34,813 nucleotides of DNA from Paenibacillus sanguinis 2301083 = DSM 16941 (GTDB lineage Bacteria > Bacillota > Bacilli > Paenibacillales > Paenibacillaceae), in assembly GCF_000374825.1 (NCBI RefSeq), contig NZ_KB895400.1:1-34813 (forward strand), in the 5' to 3' direction. The translations under genes and the position numbers were made by a program. Below the pieces are notes generated by a model. The model was not told the DNA's origin and did not search any database. It worked only from the letters and a program-made list of their open reading frames with translations. Position 1 is the first letter of the stretch. Each line of letters opens with the position of its first letter. Below are positions 7,253 to 14,914 of this stretch, one piece after another.

Positions 7253-7461
7253 TTGAATACAGCCAAAGGCTCTGCACCCGTGCAGGGCAAACGGGATAGG
7301 TGTGCTATGATAAAGGGAACCTTGAAAACTTTAGAATAGAATATGCCTTTTTTGCTGGCGTCCGCTCTGGTGGCAAGCTTATTTGCCTATAGAATGATCG
7401 CGCCTGGGAAGAGAGCCGTTTGCGTAGAACACGGGTGCAATCGCCTGTGTTTTATTTTTTT
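7228..7461 (+). promoter_or_regulatory. Translational-stalling attenuator of hflX (mutually exclusive RNA folds)
   Basis: Uninduced fold: CCGTTTTGCC (7228-7237, in the leader ORF) pairs with GGCAAACGG (7286-7294), nine pairs with one bulged T. This encloses hairpins AGCC/GGCT (7261-7271) and CTGCA/TGCAG (7272-7285). The terminator at 7428-7461 is then free to form. Induced fold: with segment 1 covered by a ribosome, TGCACCCGT (7273-7281) pairs perfectly with ACGGGTGCA (7431-7439), and GCAAACGG (7287-7294) pairs perfectly with CCGTTTGC (7416-7423). The two helices nest and consume the 5' arm of the terminator. This is a full switch visible in sequence, similar in logic to erm leaders and to the antibiotic-inducible hflXr leader described in Listeria. 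Confidence 0.8.
7428..7461 (+). terminator. Intrinsic terminator just before hflX
   Basis: AACACGGGTG (7428-7437), CAAT loop, CGCCTGTGTT (7442-7451), with ten pairs including two G-T, followed by a T-rich run to 7461. The hflX ribosome site begins only four bases later, so no promoter fits between and expression depends on read-through. Confidence 0.9.
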
Positions 7462-7481
7462 CCCAAGGGAGGACTATGTTT

Positions 7482-8762
7482 ATGATCGAAGAACAGCAAT
7501 TAGAGCAACGGGCCGTTCTGGTGGGCGTTAACTTGAACCATCAAGAGGACTTTGAATATTCCATGGAAGAACTGGCTAATCTGGCCGAGGCCTGCGATAT
7601 TCAGGTCGTAGACCAGCTCACGCAAAATTTGCCCAAAATCAACACCTCGCATTACATTGGTACGGGCAAAATTATAGAAGTGCGGGCTCTGCTGGAGGCG
7701 CACGAAGGGAACCTGGTCATTTTTAACGATGAACTGTCCCCTTCGCAAATTCGCAACCTGGAGGCCGATCTGGACTGCAAGGTCATCGACCGCACCTTAC
7801 TCATTCTGGATATTTTTGGGCAACGGGCCAAGACGCGGGAGGCGCAGCTTCAGGTGGAAGTGGCGCGCCTGAAGTATATGCTCCCACGGCTGATCGGCCT
7901 CAGAGAATCGCTTGGCCGTCAAAGCGGCGGAGTAGGCACGAAGAACCGCGGTGTCGGAGAGACCAAGCTGGAGCTGGACCGTCGCCGGATTGAGGAACGA
8001 ATTACAGCATTGGGCAAAGAGCTGGAGACGCTGGTCGCCCATCGGCAGGTGCAGCGCAAGCAGCGGAAGAAGAATGAACTGCCTGTTGTGTCTCTTGTCG
8101 GTTATACGAATGCGGGAAAATCGACCATTATGAATGCGATGCTGGAGCGCTACAGTCCGGAGCAAGAGAAGCAGGTGCTGGAGAAGGATATGCTGTTCGC
8201 TACCCTGGAAACCTCGGTGCGCAGTATCCCGCTACAAGATAATAAGGCATTCCTGCTGACGGATACCGTTGGTTTTGTCAGCAAGCTGCCCCATCATTTG
8301 ATCAAGGCCTTCCGCTCAACGCTGGAGGAGGTGGCTGAGGCCGACCTGTTAATTCATGTGGTGGATTACTCCAATCCGGAGTTCACCCGCATGTTGGACA
8401 TTACCCATCAGACCTTACGGGAGATTGGTATTTCCGATATTCCAGTGATCTACGCGTACAACAAATCAGACCTGACCGAGCAACGTATCCCCGAGGTGCA
8501 GGGAAACATCGTGTACCTGGCGGCGAAGCCCCGTGTGGGCATCTCCGAGCTGATCGATGAAATTCGCAGCCGGGTGTTCAAGGACTATATCCAGTGTACG
8601 ATGCTGGTCCCTTATGATCAGGGCGGGGTCGTATCGTATCTTAATGAGCATGCCAATATTATGGAGACGAGCTATGAAGAGGAAGGTACGAAGCTGGTTC
8701 TGGAATGCAAGCAAAGCGATTATGGCAGATACAAGGAATACGTGATTGAAGCATCGAACTAA
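7482..8762 (+). CDS. hflX: GTPase HflX (ribosome-splitting factor)
   Basis: A 426-residue HflX. The N-terminal domain carries ALLEAHEGNLVIFNDELSPSQIRNLE and the DRTLLILDIFGQRAKTREAQLQVE helix region, then the glycine-rich GRQSGGVGTKNRGVGETKLELDRR segment that contacts the ribosomal active site. The G domain follows: G1 GYTNAGKST, G3 DTVGF, G4 NKSD. HflX binds 50S subunits and splits stalled 70S ribosomes; the HflXr paralogue of Listeria gives macrolide and lincosamide tolerance. ATG 7482 lies eight bases after AAGGGAGGA; ATG 7476 is only two bases from it, so 7482 is preferred. The upstream attenuator suggests drug-inducible expression, so this may be the resistance-type copy. Confidence 0.92.
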   Translation: MIEEQQLEQRAVLVGVNLNHQEDFEYSMEELANLAEACDIQVVDQLTQNLPKINTSHYIGTGKIIEVRALLEAHEGNLVIFNDELSPSQIRNLEADLDCKVIDRTLLILDIFGQRAKTREAQLQVEVARLKYMLPRLIGLRESLGRQSGGVGTKNRGVGETKLELDRRRIEERITALGKELETLVAHRQVQRKQRKKNELPVVSLVGYTNAGKSTIMNAMLERYSPEQEKQVLEKDMLFATLETSVRSIPLQDNKAFLLTDTVGFVSKLPHHLIKAFRSTLEEVAEADLLIHVVDYSNPEFTRMLDITHQTLREIGISDIPVIYAYNKSDLTEQRIPEVQGNIVYLAAKPRVGISELIDEIRSRVFKDYIQCTMLVPYDQGGVVSYLNEHANIMETSYEEEGTKLVLECKQSDYGRYKEYVIEASN

Positions 8763-8830
8763 AGGCGAATGAAATCAGAAGCAAAAATGCGGTAGTTAAA
8801 AGGATTAGGATAAAAAGTGATTACCTAAGG

Positions 8831-8866
8831 CGAAGAAGCATTGTTTGGATGCTTCTTCGTCTATTT
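8831..8866 (+). terminator. Terminator after hflX
   Basis: CGAAGAAGCAT (8831-8841), 7-base loop, ATGCTTCTTCG (8849-8859), then TCTATTTA. Eleven perfect pairs but a weak T run. Confidence 0.75.
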
Positions 8867-8966
8867 AATAATAAAAGTCTACGCACTCGTTCTGCTAAAA
8901 TATGCGTGATAAGAAAGAGTTTCAACGTTATTATGAAATGAACAATTAATTATAAAGTAGGGGCAC

Positions 8967-9182
8967 ATGTTCAATATTCTAACGGGTGTACTTATCCTTT
9001 CGTGCATTATGATTTTCGTTCTTTGTATCAGTGTGATTTGGATTAGGAAAGGGATCAAATTTAAGAAAAATGAAAAAATAGTTAGGGGTATTTGCGGAAT
9101 AATCCTTTTGATTTTGTCTATCTATTTCATCTATAAGTTTACCCTAATATTTATTCACGCGCCGGGCTCTGAATTTTCTTAA
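8967..9182 (+). CDS. Small two-helix membrane protein, unknown
   Basis: A 71-residue hydrophobic ORF with two predicted membrane segments (residues 2-25 and 40-62) separated by a basic loop RKGIKFKKNEKIVRG, which would face the cytoplasm. A GTAGGGG ribosome-like site lies six bases before the ATG. It is A+T-rich compared with hflX and the GNAT gene. I recognise no family. It may be a real orphan small protein; the lack of a clear promoter and of a terminator keeps confidence moderate. Confidence 0.5.
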   Translation: MFNILTGVLILSCIMIFVLCISVIWIRKGIKFKKNEKIVRGICGIILLILSIYFIYKFTLIFIHAPGSEFS

Positions 9183-9203
9183 TTCTTCAACAAACCAAGG
9201 TAG

Positions 9204-9232
9204 TTGTCCATAGCTGAGGAAAGACGTATAAT
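9204..9232 (+). promoter_or_regulatory. Sigma-A promoter of the GNAT gene
   Basis: TTGTCC (9204-9209), 17-bp spacer, perfect TATAAT (9227-9232). Confidence 0.75.
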
Positions 9233-9274
9233 AGCCCTCGAAACTACGTTCTTCCAAAAAGGAGACATTGGCAT

Positions 9275-9745
9275 ATGTCAGATATGTTGGTAAAGTTATA
9301 CGACTTGCCCACGTTGGAACCGGTCGACCAATATGAAGCACGCACGGGCGTCACGATCCGCCGGGCTCTTGCCCCGGAGAAGCATGTCGTAGCAAAATGG
9401 GTCGGCGAACACTTCAGTCCGTTTTGGGTGAGCGAATGCGAAGTAGCGTTCGCACGGTCACCGATTACGTGCATCATAGCCGTTGAGAATGGCAAGCTAC
9501 TGGGTTTTGCCTGTTACGACACAACATCCAAAGGATTTTTCGGACCGACGGGAGTAGACGAAAATGAGCGGGGACGTGGCGTAGGCAAAATGCTGCTTCT
9601 ACATACACTTGATCTGATGCGTCATGATGGCTACGGTTATGCCGTAATTGGGGGGGCCGGCCCTGAGGAGTTCTATGCCAAAGTGGTGGGCGCCATCGCA
9701 ATAGAAGGCTCGAAGCCAGGTATATACAAAGGGATGCTGCGGTAA
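9275..9745 (+). CDS. GNAT family N-acetyltransferase
   Basis: A 156-residue acetyltransferase. The acetyl-CoA binding motif A is visible near residues 90-112 as GPTGVDENERGRGVGKMLLLHTLDLM, with the R/Q-x-x-G-x-G/A signature given by RGRGVG. The first 30 residues precede the fold and are less typical. AAAAGGAG lies about ten bases before the ATG. The gene stands alone behind its own promoter. The acceptor substrate cannot be told from sequence. Confidence 0.85.
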   Translation: MSDMLVKLYDLPTLEPVDQYEARTGVTIRRALAPEKHVVAKWVGEHFSPFWVSECEVAFARSPITCIIAVENGKLLGFACYDTTSKGFFGPTGVDENERGRGVGKMLLLHTLDLMRHDGYGYAVIGGAGPEEFYAKVVGAIAIEGSKPGIYKGMLR

Positions 9746-9869
9746 CAGCCCGGAGAAACCCTGATTCAGGTGCAATAAAAGAGTTCTTTCTCCATCCGAA
9801 GTTCTTGCTTGCCTCTTGACTTTTAGGCTATACTTTTGTCATTAGGACATGTTAAAGGGGAGTAATGAG

Positions 9870-10802
9870 ATGGAAAAAGTATTTATTTTCGGACATAAAA
9901 ATCCTGATACGGACACTATTTGTTCCGCTATCGCCTACGCGGACCTCAAGACCAAGCTGGGCTGGAACGTTGAGCCAATTCGTCTTGGTGGGGTTGGCGA
10001 GGAAACAGCCTTTGCTTTGAAGAAGTTTGGTGTTGAAGCGCCACGCCTGGTCGAAGCGGTAGCTTCCGAGGTGAAGGAAGTCATTCTGGTCGACCATAAC
10101 GAGCGGCAGCAAAGCGCCTCTGATATTGAGCAGGTGCGTGTGGTTGAGGTCATTGACCATCACCGGATTGCCAATTTTGAGACCAGCGGTCCGCTTTACT
10201 ACCGTGCTGAGCCGGTGGGCTGCACCGCTACTATTTTAAATAAGCTGTACAAGGAAAACGGGATTGATATCCCTGCGAATATCGCCGGATTGATGCTTTC
10301 CGCCATTATTTCCGATTCATTGCTGTTTAAATCCCCAACCTGTACGGAGCAGGATGTTGCGGCTGCTCGCGAACTGGCTGATATCGCGGGTGTGGATGCC
10401 GAGGAATACGGCCTGGAGATGCTAAAAGCCGGCGCTGACCTGAGTGACAAGACCATTGAGCAATTGATCTCGCTGGATGCCAAGGAATTTGATATGGCCG
10501 GGTCCAAGGTGGTTATTGCCCAAGTTAATGCCGTGGATGTAAATGATGTATTATCTCGTCAGAAGGATGTAGAAGCCGCTCTGAATAAGGTCATTGCCGA
10601 GAAAGCTCTTGATCTGTATTTGTTCGTTGTAACTGACATCTTGAACAACGATTCTGTAGGTCTGGCACTGGGTAAAGCGGCTGATTCAGTTGAGGAGGCT
10701 TATCAAGTGAAGCTGTCCGAGAACAAAGCCGTGCTGAAGGGTGTTGTTTCCCGTAAATCGCAAATCGTTCCGGTACTGACGGATATCTTCAACAAACGCT
10801 AA
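9870..10802 (+). CDS. ppaC: Manganese-dependent inorganic pyrophosphatase
   Basis: A 310-residue family II (DHH-DHHA2) pyrophosphatase that hydrolyses PPi to two phosphates in the cytoplasm and so drives biosynthetic reactions. Metal ligands are seen in GHKNPDTDT (residues 8-16) and in the DHH motif [11 protein letters not shown] near residue 97; the C-terminal DHHA2 domain ends with SRKSQIVP. The start is ATG 9870, seven bases after AAGGGGAG; an in-frame ATG at 9849 lies upstream of that site. A likely promoter is TTGCTT-18-TATACT ending near 9834. A strong terminator follows at 10849. Confidence 0.95.
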   Translation: MEKVFIFGHKNPDTDTICSAIAYADLKTKLGWNVEPIRLGGVGEETAFALKKFGVEAPRLVEAVASEVKEVILVDHNERQQSASDIEQVRVVEVIDHHRIANFETSGPLYYRAEPVGCTATILNKLYKENGIDIPANIAGLMLSAIISDSLLFKSPTCTEQDVAAARELADIAGVDAEEYGLEMLKAGADLSDKTIEQLISLDAKEFDMAGSKVVIAQVNAVDVNDVLSRQKDVEAALNKVIAEKALDLYLFVVTDILNNDSVGLALGKAADSVEEAYQVKLSENKAVLKGVVSRKSQIVPVLTDIFNKR

Positions 10803-10848
10803 AAGCATGGGGAGCAATAAAATATTTTAAGGTGAATATACCAAAAAG

Positions 10849-10871
10849 GAGCCTTCGAGGCTCTTTTTTTT
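10849..10871 (+). terminator. Terminator after ppaC
   Basis: GAGCCT (10849-10854), TCG loop, AGGCTC (10858-10863), then TTTTTTTT. The run of A before the stem lets it extend and also act on the opposite strand for the YneQ-like gene. Confidence 0.85.
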
Positions 10872-10936
10872 CATATCATCTCAGGAGATATTCCCGATAC
10901 ATGTTTATTTACGAAGAACCGTTTGGCGATGTGCTC

Positions 10937-11236
10937 TTAGAACTTGAACCGCTCCAGTTGCTCCCACAATCCTTCTTCCCGCAAAATTTCTTGCTGTTTG
11001 GGGCCGATCAGATCGAAATGGGGAAAGGGGGAACGGTGATGAATATATTTTGACGGAAGACCGTGGGCTTCGCACCAAGCCTTCAAACGTTCTATATCAG
11101 AGCAGCCAACCTTGGTGACGGTTCTGGAATCCGGAAAACGCGGGTCCAGCCAATAATGAGTTAAATAACCGATCTCCCCACGGGCGACCGTCTGTTTCCA
11201 GGCCTCCAACTCGGCACGTGTTACTCCAAAAGCCAT
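10937..11236 (-). CDS. YneQ-like conserved protein of unknown function
   Basis: A 99-residue soluble protein (MAFGVTRAELEAWKQTVARGEIGYLTHYW...). I recognise the pattern MAFG-R-EL-WK...FLTHYW-D-RFPD--TVTKVGC-DI-KL--W...HH---PHFDL from Bacillus YneQ and relatives of about 100 residues. It is rich in His, Trp and Tyr (THYW, IHHRSPFPHFDL) with a single Cys, which could bind a metal or nucleotide, but no function is established to my knowledge. A strong AAAGGAGG site precedes the ATG at 11236. A minus-strand TATAAT near 11259 is a plausible -10, divergent from the yqkE promoter. Confidence 0.7.
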   Translation of the reverse strand: MAFGVTRAELEAWKQTVARGEIGYLTHYWLDPRFPDSRTVTKVGCSDIERLKAWCEAHGLPSKYIHHRSPFPHFDLIGPKQQEILREEGLWEQLERFKF

Positions 11237-11346
11237 GATACATCCTCCTTTGACGATTCATTATATCACAGGAGTTCATTGACAATAAATTTTGGCCTAT
11301 GATACCTTAGGCATGAACAACCTCTAAACAGATTGAGGTGATATAG

Positions 11347-11610
11347 ATGGGTAAGAAGAAGATGCATAACCCTGCCGGAGCCTCAGCGAATGCGGGTGAT
11401 AAACCGGCTACACTGAAGGACTTGCTGGGAGAAGATACACTGGCCAAGCTGAAAGCGCAGGCCACGGAGCTGAAGAAGGAAGAAGAGCAACGCCAGCAGG
11501 AGGAGCGTGTGCGCAAGGAAGAGGCGCGGCGGGCCGAGCAGAAACGGCTGGATAACAATTTTGAGCACTTGCTGAACAACAGCGAAATGGATTGGCACAA
11601 ATATAAATAG
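11347..11610 (+). CDS. yqkE: YqkE-like DUF3886 protein, charged coiled coil
   Basis: An 87-residue, highly charged protein. Residues 24-75 form a continuous Glu/Lys/Arg/Gln helix (LLGEDTLAKLKAQATELKKEEE...), ending in the conserved LNNSEMDWHKYK. This matches the DUF3886/YqkE family of Bacillus. A ribosome site GAGGTGAT precedes the ATG. It lies 41 bp upstream of the deformylase gene on the same strand without a terminator, so it is likely the first gene of a yqkE-def-deoC unit. TTGACA at 11279-11284 is a possible -35, with only a weak -10. Function unknown. Confidence 0.7.
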   Translation: MGKKKMHNPAGASANAGDKPATLKDLLGEDTLAKLKAQATELKKEEEQRQQEERVRKEEARRAEQKRLDNNFEHLLNNSEMDWHKYK

Positions 11611-11651
11611 AGTGGTTATTTTACGGATAAAGGTGGATGAAAAGGTCATTT

Positions 11652-12233
11652 ATGAGTAAATTCAAGCGTGATTATATCATTACAATGGATGATATTGTTA
11701 GAGAAGGAGAACCTATCCTTCGTGTCGTGACGGAGCCTGTCAGCGTGCCCCCCACCGAGGAGGATCGGGAAGAGATGGCAGCCATGCTGCAATTTTTGAA
11801 GAATAGCCAGGACCCGGAATTGTCCAAGAAGTACAAGCTGCGCGCAGGCGTTGGCTTGTCCGCTAATCAGATTGGACTTAACAAGCGGATGTTTGCCGCC
11901 TTGCTAAGCGATTCGGAAGGCGAGGATCGTCCTATTGCCATGTTCAATCCGAAGATTATCAGTCATTCCCAGGCGATGACCTACTTGCCTGAAAGCGAAG
12001 GCTGTTTGTCTGTGGACCGGCCCGTGCAGGGCTTTGTACCCCGTTATGAGAAGGTACAGATCAAGGCTATGGATGAGGACGGAAACGAAGTGAAGCTTCG
12101 CTTCAAGGGCTTTGATGCCATCGTTATGCAGCATGAGCTTGACCATTTGAACGGCATTATGTTCTATGACCATATCAATAAGGAGCAGCCGTTCAAGCTT
12201 CCGGATGGGGTCCCAATATCCAGCTTATATTAA
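11652..12233 (+). CDS. def: Peptide deformylase
   Basis: A 193-residue iron/zinc peptide deformylase that removes the N-formyl group from nascent proteins. All three motifs are present: GVGLSANQIG, ESEGCLSV with metal ligand Cys118, and QHELDH (residues 160-165) with two His ligands and the catalytic Glu. The insert after motif 1 and the length are typical of type II enzymes of Gram-positive bacteria. ATG 11652 is chosen because AAAAGG lies six bases upstream; ATG 11637 abuts its would-be ribosome site. It is followed 18 bp later by deoC. Confidence 0.95.
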   Translation: MSKFKRDYIITMDDIVREGEPILRVVTEPVSVPPTEEDREEMAAMLQFLKNSQDPELSKKYKLRAGVGLSANQIGLNKRMFAALLSDSEGEDRPIAMFNPKIISHSQAMTYLPESEGCLSVDRPVQGFVPRYEKVQIKAMDEDGNEVKLRFKGFDAIVMQHELDHLNGIMFYDHINKEQPFKLPDGVPISSLY

Positions 12234-12251
12234 TTAAATGGAGGAATTACA

Positions 12252-12926
12252 TTGTCAACTGCGTCTATCACATCCATGGTCGATCATACCCTGCTCAAGG
12301 CTGATGCAGGGCAGGCGGCCATTATCAAACTAGCGGAGGAAGCTAAGGAATATGGCTTTGCATCCGTCTGTGTCAACCCGGTATGGGTGGAGACTGCGGC
12401 CCGCATACTGCAAGGAACCTCGGTGAAAGTATGTACGGTGATTGGCTTCCCGCTGGGCGCTTCAGCCCCGGAGGTCAAGGCCTTTGAAGCGGCACATGCG
12501 ATTAAACAAGGCGCAGGCGAGGTCGATATGGTGATCAATATCGGCGCGCTTAAGGACGGCAACGATGCGTTGGTCGAGGCGGATATCGCCGAAGTTGTCC
12601 AAGCAGCATCCGGCAAAGCGCTGGTCAAGGTGATTATTGAGACCTGCTTGCTGACGGAAGAGGAAATCGTGCGCGCCTGCAAGCTGTCGATGGCTGCAGG
12701 AGCAGATTTCGTCAAGACGTCAACCGGGTTCTCAACCGGCGGAGCCACCGTGGAGGCTGTAGCCCTGATGCGTCAGACCGTAGGTCCTGAGGTTGGCGTT
12801 AAAGCCTCCGGAGGCGTGCGCACGTTAGCGGATGCCCAGGCGATGATTCAAGCGGGTGCAACACGCCTTGGCACCAGTGCCGGGGTAGCGATTGCCCAAG
12901 GTCAAGGCGGACTTAACGACTACTAG
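12252..12926 (+). CDS. deoC: Deoxyribose-phosphate aldolase
   Basis: A 224-residue class I aldolase that cleaves 2-deoxyribose-5-phosphate into acetaldehyde and glyceraldehyde-3-phosphate in deoxynucleoside breakdown. Landmarks are [11 protein letters not shown] at the N-terminus, [22 protein letters not shown], and the Schiff-base Lys155 in [18 protein letters not shown] is the phosphate-binding region. The start is TTG 12252, eight bases after GGAGG. Normally deoC sits with nucleoside genes; here it is co-directional with def, probably in the same transcript. An interspersed-repeat fragment and a strong terminator follow. Confidence 0.95.
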   Translation: MSTASITSMVDHTLLKADAGQAAIIKLAEEAKEYGFASVCVNPVWVETAARILQGTSVKVCTVIGFPLGASAPEVKAFEAAHAIKQGAGEVDMVINIGALKDGNDALVEADIAEVVQAASGKALVKVIIETCLLTEEEIVRACKLSMAAGADFVKTSTGFSTGGATVEAVALMRQTVGPEVGVKASGGVRTLADAQAMIQAGATRLGTSAGVAIAQGQGGLNDY

Positions 12927-12932
12927 AAAGGA

Positions 12933-13014
12933 GAGGTAGTTCAAAAAGTCATCCTTTGATTACAAAGAGGGTCTGGAATGGCTTTGGTGTCGAATCTTGA
13001 ATTCAGCCGGGCCT
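12933..13014 (+). repeat. Interspersed repeat, copy A (diverged, 5' half only)
   Basis: GAGGTAGTTCAAAAAGTC opens the copy, and CGAATCTTGAATTCAGCC followed by GGGCCT (12991-13014) closes it. Both blocks match the copies at 34485 and 34670. The middle is diverged and the 3' half is missing. It starts six bases after the deoC stop. Confidence 0.75.
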
Positions 13015-13031
13015 AGCTCTTCTCAACGATG

Positions 13032-13070
13032 AGCGCTATTTCGACATTTTGTCGAGATAGCGCTTTTTTT
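13032..13070 (+). terminator. Strong terminator after the yqkE-def-deoC unit
   Basis: A 15-bp stem, AGCGCTATTTCGACA (13032-13046) with TGTCGAGATAGCGCT (13050-13064) including one G-T pair, TTT loop, followed by seven T. Confidence 0.92.
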
Positions 13071-13164
13071 AGGGTTCAATATGCATATATCATTATTCGC
13101 ACAAAAATTATCGGAATTCTATTTTCAAATATGTCAAGATGTGAGAGAATATCTAAAACGTTGA

Positions 13165-14469
<1,305 letters not shown>

Positions 14470-14483
14470 TGAGGAACGCTAGA

Positions 14484-14595
14484 CTATATCAGTTGAAATA
14501 AAGAGATTGAATCAAAGAAATCGGTGAGCAACAGCGATCGTAAGAACATTTTCTCGTCTGCTTCTTCGCTTTAATCATAAGTACAACTGATATAG
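14484..14595. repeat. 112-bp element with 12-bp perfect terminal inverted repeats
   Basis: CTATATCAGTTG (14484-14495) and CAACTGATATAG (14584-14595) are exact inverted repeats bounding 112 bp with no ORF. Its position 15 bp after the metY stop and before that gene's apparent terminator is typical of a small non-autonomous transposable element (MITE). Only one copy is in the window. Confidence 0.55.
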
Positions 14596-14635
14596 CTGGC
14601 CGAAGCATGGTTATAACATAGCTGAATCAGCTTAA

Positions 14636-14674
14636 GGGGAGCCTGATATTTACATTAGGCTCTCCTTTATTTAT
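14636..14674 (+). terminator. Terminator downstream of metY and the 112-bp element
   Basis: GGGGAGCCT (14636-14644) pairs with AGGCTCTCC (14657-14665) with one G-T, loop of 12, then TTTATTTATT. The rest of the gap from 14675 to 14770 is AT-rich and shows no further feature. Confidence 0.7.
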
Positions 14675-14771
14675 TGCAGATTAGGCACAAAGTGCATTTA
14701 CATCCGCCTGATTTTGATTTAAAATAAAACCAAAGTTTGACTAAACCAAAATTATTGTCCAAGTGCAAAAA

Positions 14772-14786
14772 TGATTATCGTTCTCA
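14772..14786 (+). promoter_or_regulatory. Fur/PerR-like box 1 upstream of the P1B ATPase
   Basis: TGATTATCGTTCTCA matches 11 of 14 defined positions of the 7-1-7 Fur-family consensus TGATAATNATTATCA. Fur, PerR and Zur sites cannot be separated by eye. Confidence 0.5.
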
Positions 14787-14789
14787 ATT

Positions 14790-14824
14790 GCGAGCTGCTC
14801 CGGGAGATTCCCGGGGCAGCTTGC
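14790..14824 (+). other. Very stable hairpin between the two Fur-like boxes
   Basis: GCGAGCTGCTCCGGGA (14790-14805) pairs with TCCCGGGGCAGCTTGC (14809-14824): 16 pairs with two G-T and a three-base loop. No T run follows (GCGCCATTTTC), so it is not a standard terminator. It overlaps the -35 of the candidate promoter. Confidence 0.6.
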
Positions 14825-14861
14825 GCCATTTTCAGGGGATTAACAATAATATTCATTCTCA
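14821..14861 (+). promoter_or_regulatory. Candidate promoter overlapped by Fur/PerR-like box 2
   Basis: TTGCGC (14821-14826), 18 bp, AATAAT (14845-14850). The Fur-like 15-mer TAATATTCATTCTCA (14847-14861, 11 of 14 positions) covers the -10 and the start site, a typical repressor position. Promoter hexamers are imperfect. Confidence 0.45.
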
Positions 14862-14914
14862 GGGAGAACATGCTGTGTTAAAGAGAATTCAAGAGGAATA
14901 AGGAGGAGAAGAAG

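Noticed and set aside
7343..7531. A 62-codon ORF (MPFLLASALVASLFAYRM...) overlapping the hflX leader and start
   Set aside because: No ribosome site, it crosses the terminator stem and runs into hflX in another frame; its apparent hydrophobic start is a by-product of the T-rich leader.
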